From contig QAOA01006202.1 in the NCBI GenBank assembly GCA_003255065.1, positions 65,147 through 129,146 of the forward strand: DNA of 64,000 nt, in the 5' to 3' direction. The notes beneath the pieces were generated by a model. That model was given only the letters and a program-made list of their open reading frames with translations, made no database searches and was not told the DNA's origin. The translations under genes were made by a program, and so were the position numbers. Origin of the DNA: Cercis canadensis. Its lineage: Eukaryota; Streptophyta; Magnoliopsida; Fabales; Fabaceae. Shown in pieces: positions 1-16,171 of the stretch. Positions within the stretch are counted from its first letter, which is position 1, and each line of letters opens with the position of its first letter.

Positions 1-660
1 CTCAGATCAATCAACAACCTCGCAATGATACCAAGTAATACCTACATTGCATCAAATCAATCCGAACCAAAACCTCTCACTACGTGTTCGACGTAATACC
101 TCTAAGAGTGGCAGAGACAACAAATGAGGATCCCTTTCTGATTATGATTGCGCTCTTCCTGCGGCTAACAGAATCTGTACGGAGACGGAGAAAGAGACAC
201 GAAGAGAGAGAGAGATATGAGGAACTTAGCAAACTGGGAAGCAAGGCACGTCGCTGTCGAAAGCGTTAGTAGAAGACGTAGCGTGCAACGGCCGCTTGAG
301 CTGTTCGCCGTCAGTGACAACGTTAACGCCGGCAGTTTCGTTCGTTGGTTGGTACTCTGGGTACCCGACAACGTCGTTTGTCGTCGCCGTTTATTAACAG
401 AAGGTGGCGGGGTTGATCAGGTACTCTGCGGAATTCATAAGCGTTTCTTTGTTGATACCACGTCACCGACCACTTGTGTTGGGCCACGTGGAATGCACGA
501 GGGTGATAATTGCAATATTGAAGGTGGCCCTTTAAGGAAAGGGTGGAAAGTGGGTGACCTCCACGTGAGGTTACCATACCCTCATTTGTGTGGGTCCTGC
601 TTCCCATACTTTAATGTAAAATTAAAAAATGAAAAAAGAAAAAAATTAGTGATTTAAATT
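1..660. promoter_or_regulatory. GC-richer, promoter-like stretch with ACGT elements
   Basis: No convincing gene is seen. The stretch is richer in GC than the next 2 kb and carries two perfect G-boxes (CACGTG at 485-490 and 562-567) and a further ACGT core near 459-464. Such clusters are typical of light- or ABA-responsive plant promoters. The purine-rich run at 180-225 would read as a CT-rich leader on the minus strand, so this could be the promoter and 5' UTR of a minus-strand gene lying left of the window. Overlapping open frames on both strands (217-657 plus, 323-607 minus) show no recognisable domain and are probably chance. Confidence 0.25.
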
Positions 661-2867
661 AGGAGAATTATTTGACTATTCTCGTGTTTCTTCTTTGTGA
701 TTTACGCCCAATTAAGTGTCCAATCAAAGGAATCTAATTGTGAGGAGGGGATATTCTTCTAAAACAGATGATTTCAGTGAGATTATGCTCTATTCTTTGA
801 CATTTTCTTCAAAAGTTAATATTTACTATGCATAAATTAAAAATCTATCAATGTTTAATATGATATTTGCATAAGATATAATATATTTTTTTTTNTTTTT
901 TTTTGGTTTATACCTAATATATTTTTATACCATTTGGATATGAGACTAATCATTATTCGGGACGGGAATAGTAATTGGTAAATTTCTCTCAACAAGTACG
1001 ATTCTAAAAGTTCGAACTCAAAACTTTTTGCTTAGAATGTTTTGAGGATCAACTTACTTTTATTGAGCTAACACCTTGTTGGTTAAGATATAGATGTTTG
1101 ATAAAATGAAAATGAAGTTAAATTTTCTTCAAATGGGAAAGGAATTTATTCTTTTTCCTTGCTTAGTTGGGATTGGGAAATAAAAGATGAGGGAAGGAAT
1201 TGTCAAAAGTTACCTTTTCAAGAACAAATTTTATTCTTTTTAAAGCAGGAAATGGGCATCCTTGTCTCTATTCCTTTTACAATTAGTGGAGAAAAATCTA
1301 TGAAGTTCCAAATATATGTATGTTCTAGATAAATTTATCAAAAATCTTTTGGTTAAAAGAACCAAAACTTGGATTAGATTCCTATATCGTTTTATATTTG
1401 ATAAAAAATGTTATGCAAAAATTTTGAGATATTTATGAGTAGGATGAAAAATCTTTTGGTCAAATTTCCAATTCTTGGCTAGTCTCAAAGAATTTGGTTT
1501 TTGTATTTCGGTGCCAAACTTGGAGTGTAGGTATCCATATGTCTAAATGTTGCATGCCATGGACCATTCTTGTACACAATGACTTTGAAAGATTGATTGA
1601 TTCATACCTAATGTACCAAATGTTTACCATGGTGCAAACATAACAAAATCACAATTAAGATTGTGTTCCATTTAGGTGTGGCATGTAAATCATGGTCTAC
1701 CAAATTGAAAATCTATCTATTCTTTAAAAAAAATGAAAATTATTTATATATGTGATATAGTCTCTCTCTCTCTCTCTCTCCTCTCTTATATTTCTCTTTC
1801 ATTCTTAATTATATGATTTATTTCTGTCATGGAAAAGACTCTTTTGCTTTAATGAGGTTTTTGAAAGACCATGCCAACAACACAACCTCAATTTATGAGT
1901 TAGTTTAGTTTTCGGCCTTATTTGGATTGAGCTAGTTCAAAAGTCTTAAAAATTTGGAATTTAGTTTTTGTTTGGGTTGGTAAATTGTAGCAAGGATGAC
2001 TTTTCTTGGATAATGGAAGGATATAATTAAAAGAAGAAACATTTTGCTGTTATTCAACCTGATTTCTTCATTATATTCTTCAACTTTTTTTTCGGTGAGA
2101 TAAACAAAGTCTTTGTTATGAGTTTTTTCTTCTTAGATTCAAGAAGTTGAATAAAAAGACTAAAGAATTGTCAAAGACACATAATTTTTAAGTGGCTAAT
2201 TTTTATATGGTGTAAAATAATTAAAATATTTTTGATGTTACATGATTATTTCATTTATGTATATGAATAAAATAACCATATAATTTACACATAATAATTA
2301 TATAATACGAAAGAGTATTTTTGTAATCTTCACAATGTGACACCCAGTTAATTGGAAGGCAACTCTTTAATTAGCATCATTGAATCTTTTATGTCAAGTT
2401 CTAATATCCCACAATAATAAACTCTTTCTATTTGAAAAAGTCATTAGCTAGGCTTCAAAAGAAAAAAGCCATTAGGTTTAGACTAACGATGAGTAGTTTG
2501 GAATTTTGCAAAAGGTCATTAAGGATTCAAACCTATATGTTATTATATATATAAAAAAAAAAAAAAATTTAGTTAAAGATATTAAGAGAATGATAAATTG
2601 AACATAAGACTCTAAATTTATAAGGTCAATTATATTGTGTGTTCTTGTGAATATCTTTTTTTTTTTTTTAAGGAGAAAAAGACAAATGCATTAAGAAGCA
2701 TAAAAATCTATTTTAACTTAATGTTAAAAGTTTTTGCTAATAATGTTTTAATTTTCAACAAAAAGTGTTGAATTAATACATTTTTTTCTTTAGACTAAGG
2801 TGTTAATAAAATAACAAATGCAACCAATAACCTATAAGTCTAATGACAACTCTTTTGATTATAAAAA
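661..2867. other. AT-rich intergenic DNA
   Basis: No gene or RNA is seen. It contains a (TC)n microsatellite at 1761-1786, long T and A runs, and a single N at 895 inside a poly-T tract. Confidence 0.6.
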
Positions 2868-2876
2868 TTAAAGTAT

Positions 2877-3089
2877 AGAGGTTTCTTAGATACTTTTCAT
2901 ATTTATGTAGTATGTCATACTACNTTGAGATTAACCAATATGAGAATAACACGTGTACAAATTAATTATTTTTAAATTTATTTGAGAAAATAAAATAAAA
3001 TATATTTATATTTAATAAAATATAAAAATTATGTATGCTTGTCACATTAGTGTAGTATGACATACTCATGTAGTATCATAGAATCCTCG
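2877..3089. mobile_element. 213-bp MITE with 9-bp target duplication (Mutator-type)
   Basis: The ends are imperfect terminal inverted repeats: the left end begins AGAGGTTTCTTAGATAC and the right end, read inward on the minus strand, begins CGAGGATTCTATGATAC. Both ends continue into a GTAGTATGxCATACT palindromic block. The direct repeat TTAAAGTAT flanks it at 2868-2876 and 3090-3098. A perfect 9-bp duplication fits Mutator-like transposition. There is no coding capacity. A single N lies inside at 2924. Confidence 0.75.
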
Positions 3090-3098
3090 TTAAAGTAT

Positions 3099-3735
3099 TT
3101 AATGTCAATAGTTTTATTCTCGCTTATATTTCTCTCACATTTCTCCCGTACATTGCGCTCTTTTATTTTTTATTTTTCAAAACAAAGAAATGAACTAGGG
3201 GATTTACAATTGGCAGTGTAACCCAATTCATATATGATCACTTGCTTTGTTGATAACTGCGGAAATTGCGGAGAATAACAAAAACAAAAGTGCTAATTCA
3301 CGGCGCAAGAAAAGGACCAAGCCCCAAAAATGCTACTTTGTAAATAGTTTGCGCAACGGGTACCCAAGGTAGAGGAAACTTGGGTGTAAATAATCAAACC
3401 TTATTTGCACGTAAAATAATTGTATAGTTCTTTTTATATTTAGCATTTATAGATATGACATTATCAGAATTTAATTAAATTATATGAATTTTAATTAAAC
3501 TCAAAGTAAATTTATTTCAATTTCTTTTATATGATTTAAATTTGGGAGAAAGACTTCCAAGTTTGAATTTCAAGAAAATAAAATGACAAAAAGGTGTTGA
3601 CCTGCCACACCACACGAAATAATTAAAATACATTTTAATATTATGTAATTATTAACTTATAAAATATGTAATTATTTTGTTTAATATGTAATTATCATAT
3701 TTAAATGTAAGCAAATAATTACATAATAATAAAAG
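3099..3735. other. AT-rich intergenic DNA
   Basis: No gene is seen. There are only short repeats of a TATGTAATTAT motif around 3645-3735. Confidence 0.55.
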
Positions 3736-3992
3736 GGGGCTATTATTTTTACACTTGATTTTGTTACTCCCACACTCTATTTAATGTTTAAATATAATAT
3801 AGACTAATTTACTCTCATTTAATATAAATTTTTTTAGTCAATTATAAAAACTCATTTAATATTAACAAAAAATTAGTCAAAGTTAAATTTTTTTATATTA
3901 ATTAAAGGTAATTTAATTTATATTATATTTAAATATTAAAAAAATGTGATATTAACAAAATAAAACGTAAAAATAATAACTCTCTACTAGAA
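3736..3992. mobile_element. Foldback MITE-like element, about 255 bp
   Basis: The left arm (from about 3736, reading GGGCTATTATTTTTAC) and the right arm (to about 3992, reverse complement reading GAGTTATTATTTTTAC) pair over roughly 110 bases each, with the sequence between also largely self-complementary. No clear target-site duplication could be fixed, so the exact ends and the superfamily are uncertain. It has no coding capacity. Confidence 0.5.
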
Positions 3993-6368
3993 AGCATTTT
4001 AATTATTTTACACAATATACCTTTTAGGGACTAGATTCGATTAGGGACCTTTTGGTTCTTTGTTCTTTTGTCCCACAAAAGAATAATGAAGTGCTACTAG
4101 AAAGAAAATCAAGCACTGCACGTGCGAGAAAATTCATTGAGCAGAGGAAAAGTAAAAAAAAAAAGTGAGACAGAGTAAACAATAGACTAGAGATGATACT
4201 GATAGTGATGCTCCTACTAGAATCATCAATTTCCCTCACATGTAATTGAATTATGAGGTCAATTATAGTTTGGTGAAATAATTGGGATTAACTATTCTAT
4301 TTCAAAATTCAAAATCCCTTTTTTAATTTCATGACATAACTTTGATTGGTGAAATGATTATAAATGAGATTTGACATATGATTATATTATTTGTTGAGAG
4401 AAAAGTTTAAACAGCTGGAATTAACGCTAAATATAACGATCACAATGACATGAGCTACTCTATTTTGTTGTTTAGGAAAGTGGACCTGTTAATACCTAGT
4501 AAATCCACTACTTTTGCTACAGTAAAAAAACCAAAATACCCCTACTTAGATATACACTCTCCTTCATGCTTATTTCTGGATCTCACGCTCTCGGACCCTT
4601 CTCTTCTCTGAGTTGCTCTTCTCTTGGTGTCTCTCATTTTCTCTTCTTGACCAAGTTAACTTGAGCGTTAAAGGTGACGCCAGAGCTCTGGCTCCGGCCT
4701 TCCCCTGACTGTCTCTCTCTCTTTTTGTAGGTTACTGACCTCACCTAACTCCGGCAACGACATGACCTTAACTAATTATTTATAAATCAAAACCCATTTG
4801 TCCACTACTTTCTTTCCCACAAAGTAGCTCAAGTAGATCCCTTTGTTAATATTTTTTAAGATAAAATAAAAGTTTTAAAATTTTTAATTAGGATATTTGG
4901 CGAACAAGAAATAAAATTTTGTATCTAAATTTTATAGCATATCACTTGAATTAGTTTTTCTATGTGTGTTATGTACGATCTCTTTATTAAGCATGGATTT
5001 TATAATGAGTATTACATATAGAATGGAAATATGAAACAATATTCAAGGCACATATGTTTGTAAGAGCTTGTTTCGGATGCCAATTGTCAACCCAATGCAT
5101 AACAATCAAGAAGCTCCAAATTTGGATATTCCTCTTTGATTCTTATATATTGAGATCCTAAACCTAGAGCTTTTCTATATTTATTGGGATGTCAATGCAA
5201 GGAAAAAAAATTGTGTATTCTAGAAGTATATACTCTATCGACACAAGAAAATGAAACTCACGAGTGAGAATTACATATAGACCTATTTTTTAGGTGTCAA
5301 TAGAGTATATACTTTCGGAGTACACAATAATTTTTTATAAGATAATATGTTGTGTATACCTTGCCTTTTTCTCATAGCTGCCTCAAAGTTGATTTTAACC
5401 CAATCAACACCACAAAGACAGAACTGCCTATTCCTCTCTCTTGCAAGTTTAAGCCCACATCTAGCTTATCATTTACAGAGCCTCCATAGCAGTATTTTAA
5501 TTTAAGATTCCTCAGAATACTCAGTGCCCAAACCTTGTTCCAATCTATTATGGTAGCAAATAGCAATTGGACCCTCATCCTCATTAAGCTGGCACTTCAA
5601 CGGATGGAGGTTTAGTTTGTATTTACTGACTACGACCTATTATGTAATGCCAAACTAGCTACTCTTGGATATCCAGCTTTAACACAGCATTACTGGCACT
5701 AAAAACTGCATCTTCCTACCAAACAAACTCTGGCCCATGGTTGAGGTCATCCTAGGACTTACAAATTCAGTGTTCAAATCTAAAATCATAGTTAAAGCAC
5801 TACAAAATACTGCATCTTCTTCCTTAAGAACCATTCAGCAGCACCATCCCCTTGAGCTTGATAAGGTGTATTCATTTCAGAACAACAGAAAGTGAGACAC
5901 GATGGAAACAAGGCTGAGAGTAAACCTTAATAGGTTCTTCAGTAGAACTATTAATATGCATTTCAACAATTTAGGTATCCTAAGAGATATATATCAATTT
6001 GCTATTACTTTACTTACTTTGATAACCCGCTGGTTACCGCAGTTGGTGATAGTGTCATAATATACACAAGATAACCTACATTTCTCTTTTGTATGATTCT
6101 TATACAGTAGGGGGATTGGGATAGGAGGGTAGCAGATATAACAAACAAGAGGCAGATTTCCAACATCATTTAATCCTACAGATAAATATTATTATGCTTT
6201 CTCAGAAATGAGTTTTAACTGGCAAACAATGACAGCAGTCAACTATTGTTGAACTGAAATTCCACAAGGAGTTAAAATTGGCAACATTATTTCTCAGAAT
6301 TAACGTTACAAATTGCCAAACCAAAACTAGAATACAACAACTAGAATACAACACGCAATTCCTTGACA
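3993..6368. other. Intergenic DNA downstream of the aminotransferase
   Basis: No supported gene. 4480-4760 is a CT-rich, GC-richer island that could be a relic leader or promoter, but no continuing frame was found. 5372-5584 has a 70-codon minus-strand frame without a recognisable domain. The stretch just below 6369 should hold the 3' UTR of the aminotransferase on the minus strand. Confidence 0.45.
5206..5332. repeat. Short inverted repeat, about 127 bp
   Basis: Two arms of about 36 bases pair: the left reads TTGTGTATTCTAGAAGTATA and the right arm, reverse-complemented, reads TTGTGTACTCCGAAAGTATA. Both then continue into TACTCTAT-GACAC. It looks like a small MITE, but A/T-rich flanks hide any target duplication. 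Confidence 0.5.
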
Positions 6369-10625
<4,257 letters not shown>

Positions 10626-10960
10626 GGAAATTAGAGTCGAGAGGGAGAGCAGAAGGGCGATTTCCTAGGTGGGTTGTTGAATTGGAATTAAGTATTGAAG
10701 TTCACCAACAAAATGAAGAAGGCAAAAGGGAATTCCTTGAAATGAGTTGGTGTCCCTGAGAAGAGGGAGAGGGTGGGGGTTGGTGGGGCGAGACAAGGTT
10801 GGTGGGAGGGAGTTGCTCTCTCCAAACAAGTATATTCAATTTCAGTTAAGTAGACTGCGGAAACGGGTATAAAAAGGAGGCTAAATAAAGGAAGCAAAAA
10901 GGGAAATGGGTGTCTAGTTGTCTACTGTTTACCATTCTTTGTATATGATATTTGATTGAA
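10626..10960. promoter_or_regulatory. 5' flank of the aminotransferase gene, repeated 8 kb away
   Basis: This is the leader/promoter region for the minus-strand aminotransferase. It holds a G-rich block (GAGAGGGTGGGGGTTGGTGG) that would be a C-rich leader on the minus strand. On the plus strand there is a TATA-like TATAAAAAGG near 10868, so rightward transcription is also conceivable. Most of the block recurs at 18780-19095 without the coding exon. Confidence 0.5.
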
Positions 10961-12478
10961 TGTGATGTTTTTTACTATTTAATTGATATAATCCGAATTT
11001 GATTGGATCTAGCACATTGATATAATAGTGCTGATTTGAATTTAATTGGATTTATCTAAGTCCTTTTTTTTCCCTACAAATAAATAGAGACTATAGCAAT
11101 AAAACTTATATTGCATTAATTATGTCAAAATGATTTTTTTTTCCCAAAAATAACATATTAAAATTACAATTTATATTTTACATTTTTTTTTTAAAAAAAA
11201 AACTCTAGTATNTATGAGAAAGCATATTTAAGTTGTCAATATTACCATTTACCACTACAACTAATAATGGCTGACATACCAAAATTTGATCATCGGACTT
11301 GAAAACCTCCCTAAGCCTTAAAAGTTGGGTACATAACCATTTGAACTATTGCTTGAGGTCATAATGACGGTGTGAGTCTAAATAATATGTAAAAGTGTCA
11401 CAACCAATTTACATTGTACATATTATTTTATTGTTGAAGAAAACTATTAGGATTGACCTTAAAATTTATGAGTTTTATGTTTGAACTTAAATTCGTAGAC
11501 AAAATAAAAACACTACTTTACTCTCATTGTTCCACTTGTACCTTCCTAGTTTATTTGGACTCAAAATACTTTATTAAAACTTTAATACTGACATATACTA
11601 CACAAGGCATGATATTATAATGTACATCAACATGTGTGTAATCAAACTTTCTTTTTTAATACAATACATATTACACACTAAATAACTAGTATTAGGTCCA
11701 TCTCCAAGTTGAATTGCACATTTCTCGAATATCTCAAATTATAAAATTTAGATTCCTCTATCCAATCGAAAAATAATTTTTAAAAAAAAACCCTTTATTT
11801 TTATGATGCTATATAGGTAGCATAGTTACACACCATCAAATATACAGCCAACAGTTTTTAAGGAGAAATTATAGTAGTTAAGTATTAAGTAATTTATCAT
11901 AAATTTCGTATTTAAATCATATTGAGATCAAGTCGAATAATCATTATTTGTGTTTGGAAAAATTTTCAATTATTTTGAGAATTACAAAATGGTAATCGTC
12001 CAGAAAGGTTTTTCCATGGAAGCAAATGAAATGGTCTATGATTGGCCACAGAATACATTCCCATATATTTTCCATAATTTATTTTCCATTCAGAAGAATT
12101 TGTTCTCTGTGCACTGAAAATCATATAGATGGTGCTAGAGACTCGAGGGATCTCTCATGATCAATGTTTTAGAGTCCCATGCATGCTGTCTCTTATCACA
12201 AGAGATGAAGACAACGTAGTTCATATATAAGACCTCAAAATAAAGTCATTTAAGGGGTAGAATTAATTGGTTATGCAGAATAGACGAAAGGGAGGGGAGT
12301 TGATGTGTAGAACAATCTGCTATACTTGTTCATTTTCTTCACGGAAGCATCTAAATAACAAGGACTGTAGAGAACGGGGAAGAAATTAGAGTTGGAATTA
12401 AATTTGATTAAAATTTTGTATATTTCCAATAGCATCACCAAAAAAAATTTAATTACCAAGGATTTATCTAGAAAAAGA
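10961..12478. other. AT-rich intergenic DNA
   Basis: No gene is seen. Homopolymer runs are frequent and a single N lies at 11212 without duplicated flanks. Confidence 0.55.
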
Positions 12479-12487
12479 AAAATAAAA

Positions 12488-12757
12488 GAGTAAAACCTAT
12501 TTTTCGTCCTTAAAAGATGGCATTGGTGATAATTTAGTCATTCAATCATTTTTAGTGATAATTTAGTCCTTAAATGTTAATTATGTATGTCAATTTAGTT
12601 TTTTGGCCTACCTAGCGCTCAGCGACAAAAAGCAGTGGAAGACTAAGTTGACGTACAAAATTAACATTCAATGACTAAATTGTCACTAAAAATGATTGAA
12701 GGACTAAATTGTCACCAATACCATTTTTTAAGGACAAATTAAAAAGTAGTTTTACTC
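12488..12757. mobile_element. 270-bp MITE with 9-bp target duplication (Mutator-type)
   Basis: Terminal inverted repeats begin GAGTAAAAC at both ends and continue for about 70 bases (CTTAAAAxATGGxATTGGTGA and AATTTAGTC pair across the element). The direct repeat AAAATAAAA flanks it at 12479-12487 and 12758-12766. The element is noncoding. The low complexity of the duplicated 9-mer slightly weakens the call, but the long inverted repeats fix the ends. Confidence 0.8.
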
Positions 12758-12766
12758 AAAATAAAA

Positions 12767-14810
12767 TGATGTTTTGCCTACCTTGAATGCCTAAGATATG
12801 TTGTCCGGATTGAAGTCAACCATATTGGCTTGAGTTATACTAATGACATACTCAATATTTTTTTTCTGAATGACCCAGCTTAAATTGAAGTCTAAGTATA
12901 CAAAATGGTATAGATTTGATATGTATGAGTAACATTTCTATTTTTTTTTATAAATCACCTAACTTGAGTGTATTATTCTACGTTGGTCAATGACACTAGT
13001 CCTAGCTAGCGTGTGTGATTAGGTTATTAGAGGCGTAATCATATTAGGTAGGTGAGGGATATTAAGAGATTGGATGAAGTAAGGTTTACACCAAACCAGA
13101 CTTAGTCGTATTTTGGCAAAGTTGGAAAACATCTAAGAATCCAACCGTTGAGGGATATGAAAAAAACAACATCTTTAAGGGTTTTGTTATTTCCCATACA
13201 TGCAAATATATATTTTTACATATATAAACAAAGTTGTATCAGATTTGGATTCAATATTTAATGCTCATTTGAATCATTGACAGTGTATTGTACCACATTA
13301 GCATTTTCCCTTAACACAAGTGATGTAATCTGACCACCTCCAAATCCTAGTGGCATCTATTTTTTCTTTTATTCAAACGGTTAACATATTCTTAAGTTAG
13401 CTTTTGTAAATCAAGTTAGGTCCCTAGGTGCCACTGCATTAGTTTGACCCCAGCTCCTAAAATTTAAAATTTGACTAACTTATATGAAAACACAATGATA
13501 TCTAATTTTAATTAGATAGATTTAAATTTTAAGTGAACTTATAATGCACCTATCAATTTTTTTTTTTTTTTAAATGTACACGTGTGTAAACACCACTTCT
13601 CCTCAAGGAATGATACTTTGCATCTTTCTTTCCTTTTTTTTTTTTCCCAAAGAAATGGTAAATAAACTTTTAGCTATTTAACAAAATCTCACTTCTAAAG
13701 GCTAGTTAATATAAGCCCTCAAGTTTTTTTTTTTTTTTTTTTAAAAACTGAATCTAATCAAATTTATAAGATGCATATTTGGTTGAGTTTATAGTGAACA
13801 GAAAATGTCAAAAAAACTAAATAGTTTGTGGCTAAGTAATATTGAAATTGTCCTCAGAATTTATAAATTTTGTGTTCAAAGCTAAAGTCATAGACAAAAA
13901 TATATAAAAAAAAAAGTGAGAAAAAAAGTACCAGTCCCATCTCTTTTATACCTCTATTTGAACCATTTATTTTATATATTCTTTTTGTAAAAAAATTTTA
14001 CTCTATCAAACTTGGAGTCATAGCAAAATTATAAAAAAAAAAAAAACAAAAAAGTATTACCTAATAATAAAGTGAAGTAAAGAGCAATATTGTTTATATA
14101 CTAGTTAAGACTCCACTAATTTACATTGGCACAATTGGTAAAATCTATATTTAATTGGACTCATTCAAATTTTTTTTTTTGTATGATCAAAGATTTTACC
14201 AAATTAAATAATATAAATTATTGCGAGTCATATTAATGTACAACAAGCATTTCAAATTTATCTTTCTATGAATTATTAGATGACATTATTTTTTGATGGA
14301 AAATTATTAGAGGATATTTGGTGAATAATAAATATCTCTGCTTCCGCAATTATTGTTGCCAATCTTATCAGCGACAAATCATCTCACAATTTACAAAGAG
14401 GAATGATCAACGACATCGATTGAACGACAAACAAACCGACTATCGTATCAGTGCCATGATAGCAATGCAAAGATTGCTTGGTTACATGATTGCACCACAT
14501 CCATGCAGGGCTGCAACAAAGTTATGGGACGCACTATTATTTCTTACCTACTCCCATTATAATGTGTCTGTGTATTTTTTTTCTTCTAATGATTGTCTTG
14601 GGAATAATATGATTAGATGATTGTGTAAAATTTACCTTCCAAAGTGGGTTTCCAATCCATGCAATATGTGAAACCCTCTATCAACATAGAGAGCATTGAT
14701 AGCAGGATTTTCTATCTTTCTCCACGTAAGAATCAATTTTTGTTCCAAAAATATTACCACATCTTGATGTTATAGTCTTATATATACCACTTTATATTCA
14801 TCCATGTTAG
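12767..14810. other. AT-rich intergenic DNA
   Basis: No gene is supported. The 100-codon frame at 14318-14620 has no recognisable domain and no splice context. Confidence 0.5.
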
Positions 14811-14818
14811 GAGCAAAC

Positions 14819-14995
14819 CAGTGATGAATATAGAAATAACTTAATTGAAAGGTCAAATTATAAAAGTGAGGGGTTAAATTACAAAAATGTAAAAATATTA
14901 AACATTTTTCTAAAAAAATTTATAAAAAATTAAAAAAAGAATTGGAATATGAGGGGGCCAGTGCCCCTGCTGGCCCCTCTTTGTATCTATCACTG
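14819..14995. mobile_element. 177-bp hAT-type MITE
   Basis: The left end reads CAGTGATGAATA and the right end, reverse-complemented, reads CAGTGATAGATA. Flanking 8-mers GAGCAAAC (14811-14818) and GATCAAAC (14996-15003) match at 7 of 8 positions. A CAGTG start and an 8-bp duplication are hAT hallmarks. Near the right end is a perfect short palindromic GGGGCCAG-GCCCCTGCTGGCCCC motif. Confidence 0.65.
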
Positions 14996-15154
14996 GATCA
15001 AACCGAAACATCTATACATAGGAGTTTTATAGTCTCCTGTTGATGGATTCCACAAATAATAACTGATATTAGAGTAAACAAATACTACACCAATACAATT
15101 GCTTCCCAAGATGATGATGATGGGAATTCTTATCAAAATTTAATGAATCCCACT

Positions 15155-15425
15155 AGAAAAGGACTCCTGAGGATGATGATAATGAGGAAGATATGATGTG
15201 CATGGAATATATGGGATTTTCATTTTGGAATACTAACTATGAGATGAAAGACAGTGAAATAGATGGGGAGATCTCGGATAGAATATTGTACATTTTACCT
15301 AAGATCTTCTCATATATTTCATTTTCTTTCTTTTCATAGTTACTATCACAAGATGAAATCCCCTTATCTTCCCATGATCATGTCTTCCTCATCATCATTA
15401 TCCTCAGGAGCTCCCTTCTGGTCGC
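15155..15425. repeat. Exon-derived foldback hairpin, copy 1
   Basis: The left arm (GACTCCTGAGGATGATGATA) pairs with the right arm (ATCATTATCCTCAGGAGCTC) and the pairing runs through most of the interval. One arm reads as protein (acidic DDD-EED, then YKG-SIW-like residues), so the hairpin looks like an inverted duplication of an exon. Members of the same family lie at 15784, 30065, 30440, 30850 and 36084. Confidence 0.7.
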
Positions 15426-15783
15426 ATTCAAAGAATTCTTTCTGATAAGAATCACCAGATTGGATTCAAGTTGAACTATGTTGGGTTTCCTATATTTACA
15501 CTGTTAAATACAAGCATTAGTTTAAATAACATCTCCTTTAGATGTTTTACATAATGAGTACAACTAATTATTACTGTAGAGGTTATATATACCCACGTAA
15601 AACAGCTTCTTCATAGATTCAGATAGAGCATTTGATGACAATTGTAAATATTCACTGGCCAATTAATCCCTAAAAATCAACTTTAAAATAGAAGTCGGCT
15701 TCTAAGAGGAAGAAAAAAAGGGAAGAAATGGAGAAAATAAATGGGGAAGGAATTCTTATCAAAATTTCAAAAATGCCAAATAG

Positions 15784-16051
15784 CTAGAAAAGGGCTCTTG
15801 AGGATAATGTTGAAGAGAAAGATATGATGTGCATGGATTATAAGAGATATTCAATTTGGGATACTAACAATAAGAAGAAAGATCATGAAATAGATGAGGA
15901 CATCTTAAATAGAGCATTGTACACTCTACCTGTGATATCCTTGTATATTTCATTATCTTTCTTCTTATAGTTACCATCTCAAATTGAGAACCCCTTATAT
16001 TCCCACATCATGTCTTTCTCACCATCATTATCCTCAGGAGCCCTTTTCTAG
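15784..16051. repeat. Exon-derived foldback hairpin, copy 2
   Basis: Arms CTAGAAAAGGGCTCTTGAGG and, reverse-complemented, CTAGAAAAGGGCTCCTGAGG pair over about 130 bases. The plus arm encodes MDYKRYSIWDTNNKKKDHEI; the minus strand to the right continues into an exon-like segment containing KEEMDKHTG. It lies directly upstream of the MULE foldback at 16172. Confidence 0.7.
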
Positions 16052-16171
16052 TTTGCATTTGTGAAATATTTGTAGTATGTATCGTCAAAGAATTTCTCAC
16101 CTGTATGTTTGTCCATTTCCTCCTTTCTTCTCCAAACACCATTAGAATTGCTTTGAGGTTGTTACTTTGAG

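Noticed and set aside
217..657. 146-codon plus-strand frame
   Set aside because: No recognisable domain, an equally open frame on the opposite strand, and promoter-like motifs across it.
14318..14620. 100-codon plus-strand frame
   Set aside because: No domain and no gene context; consistent with chance.
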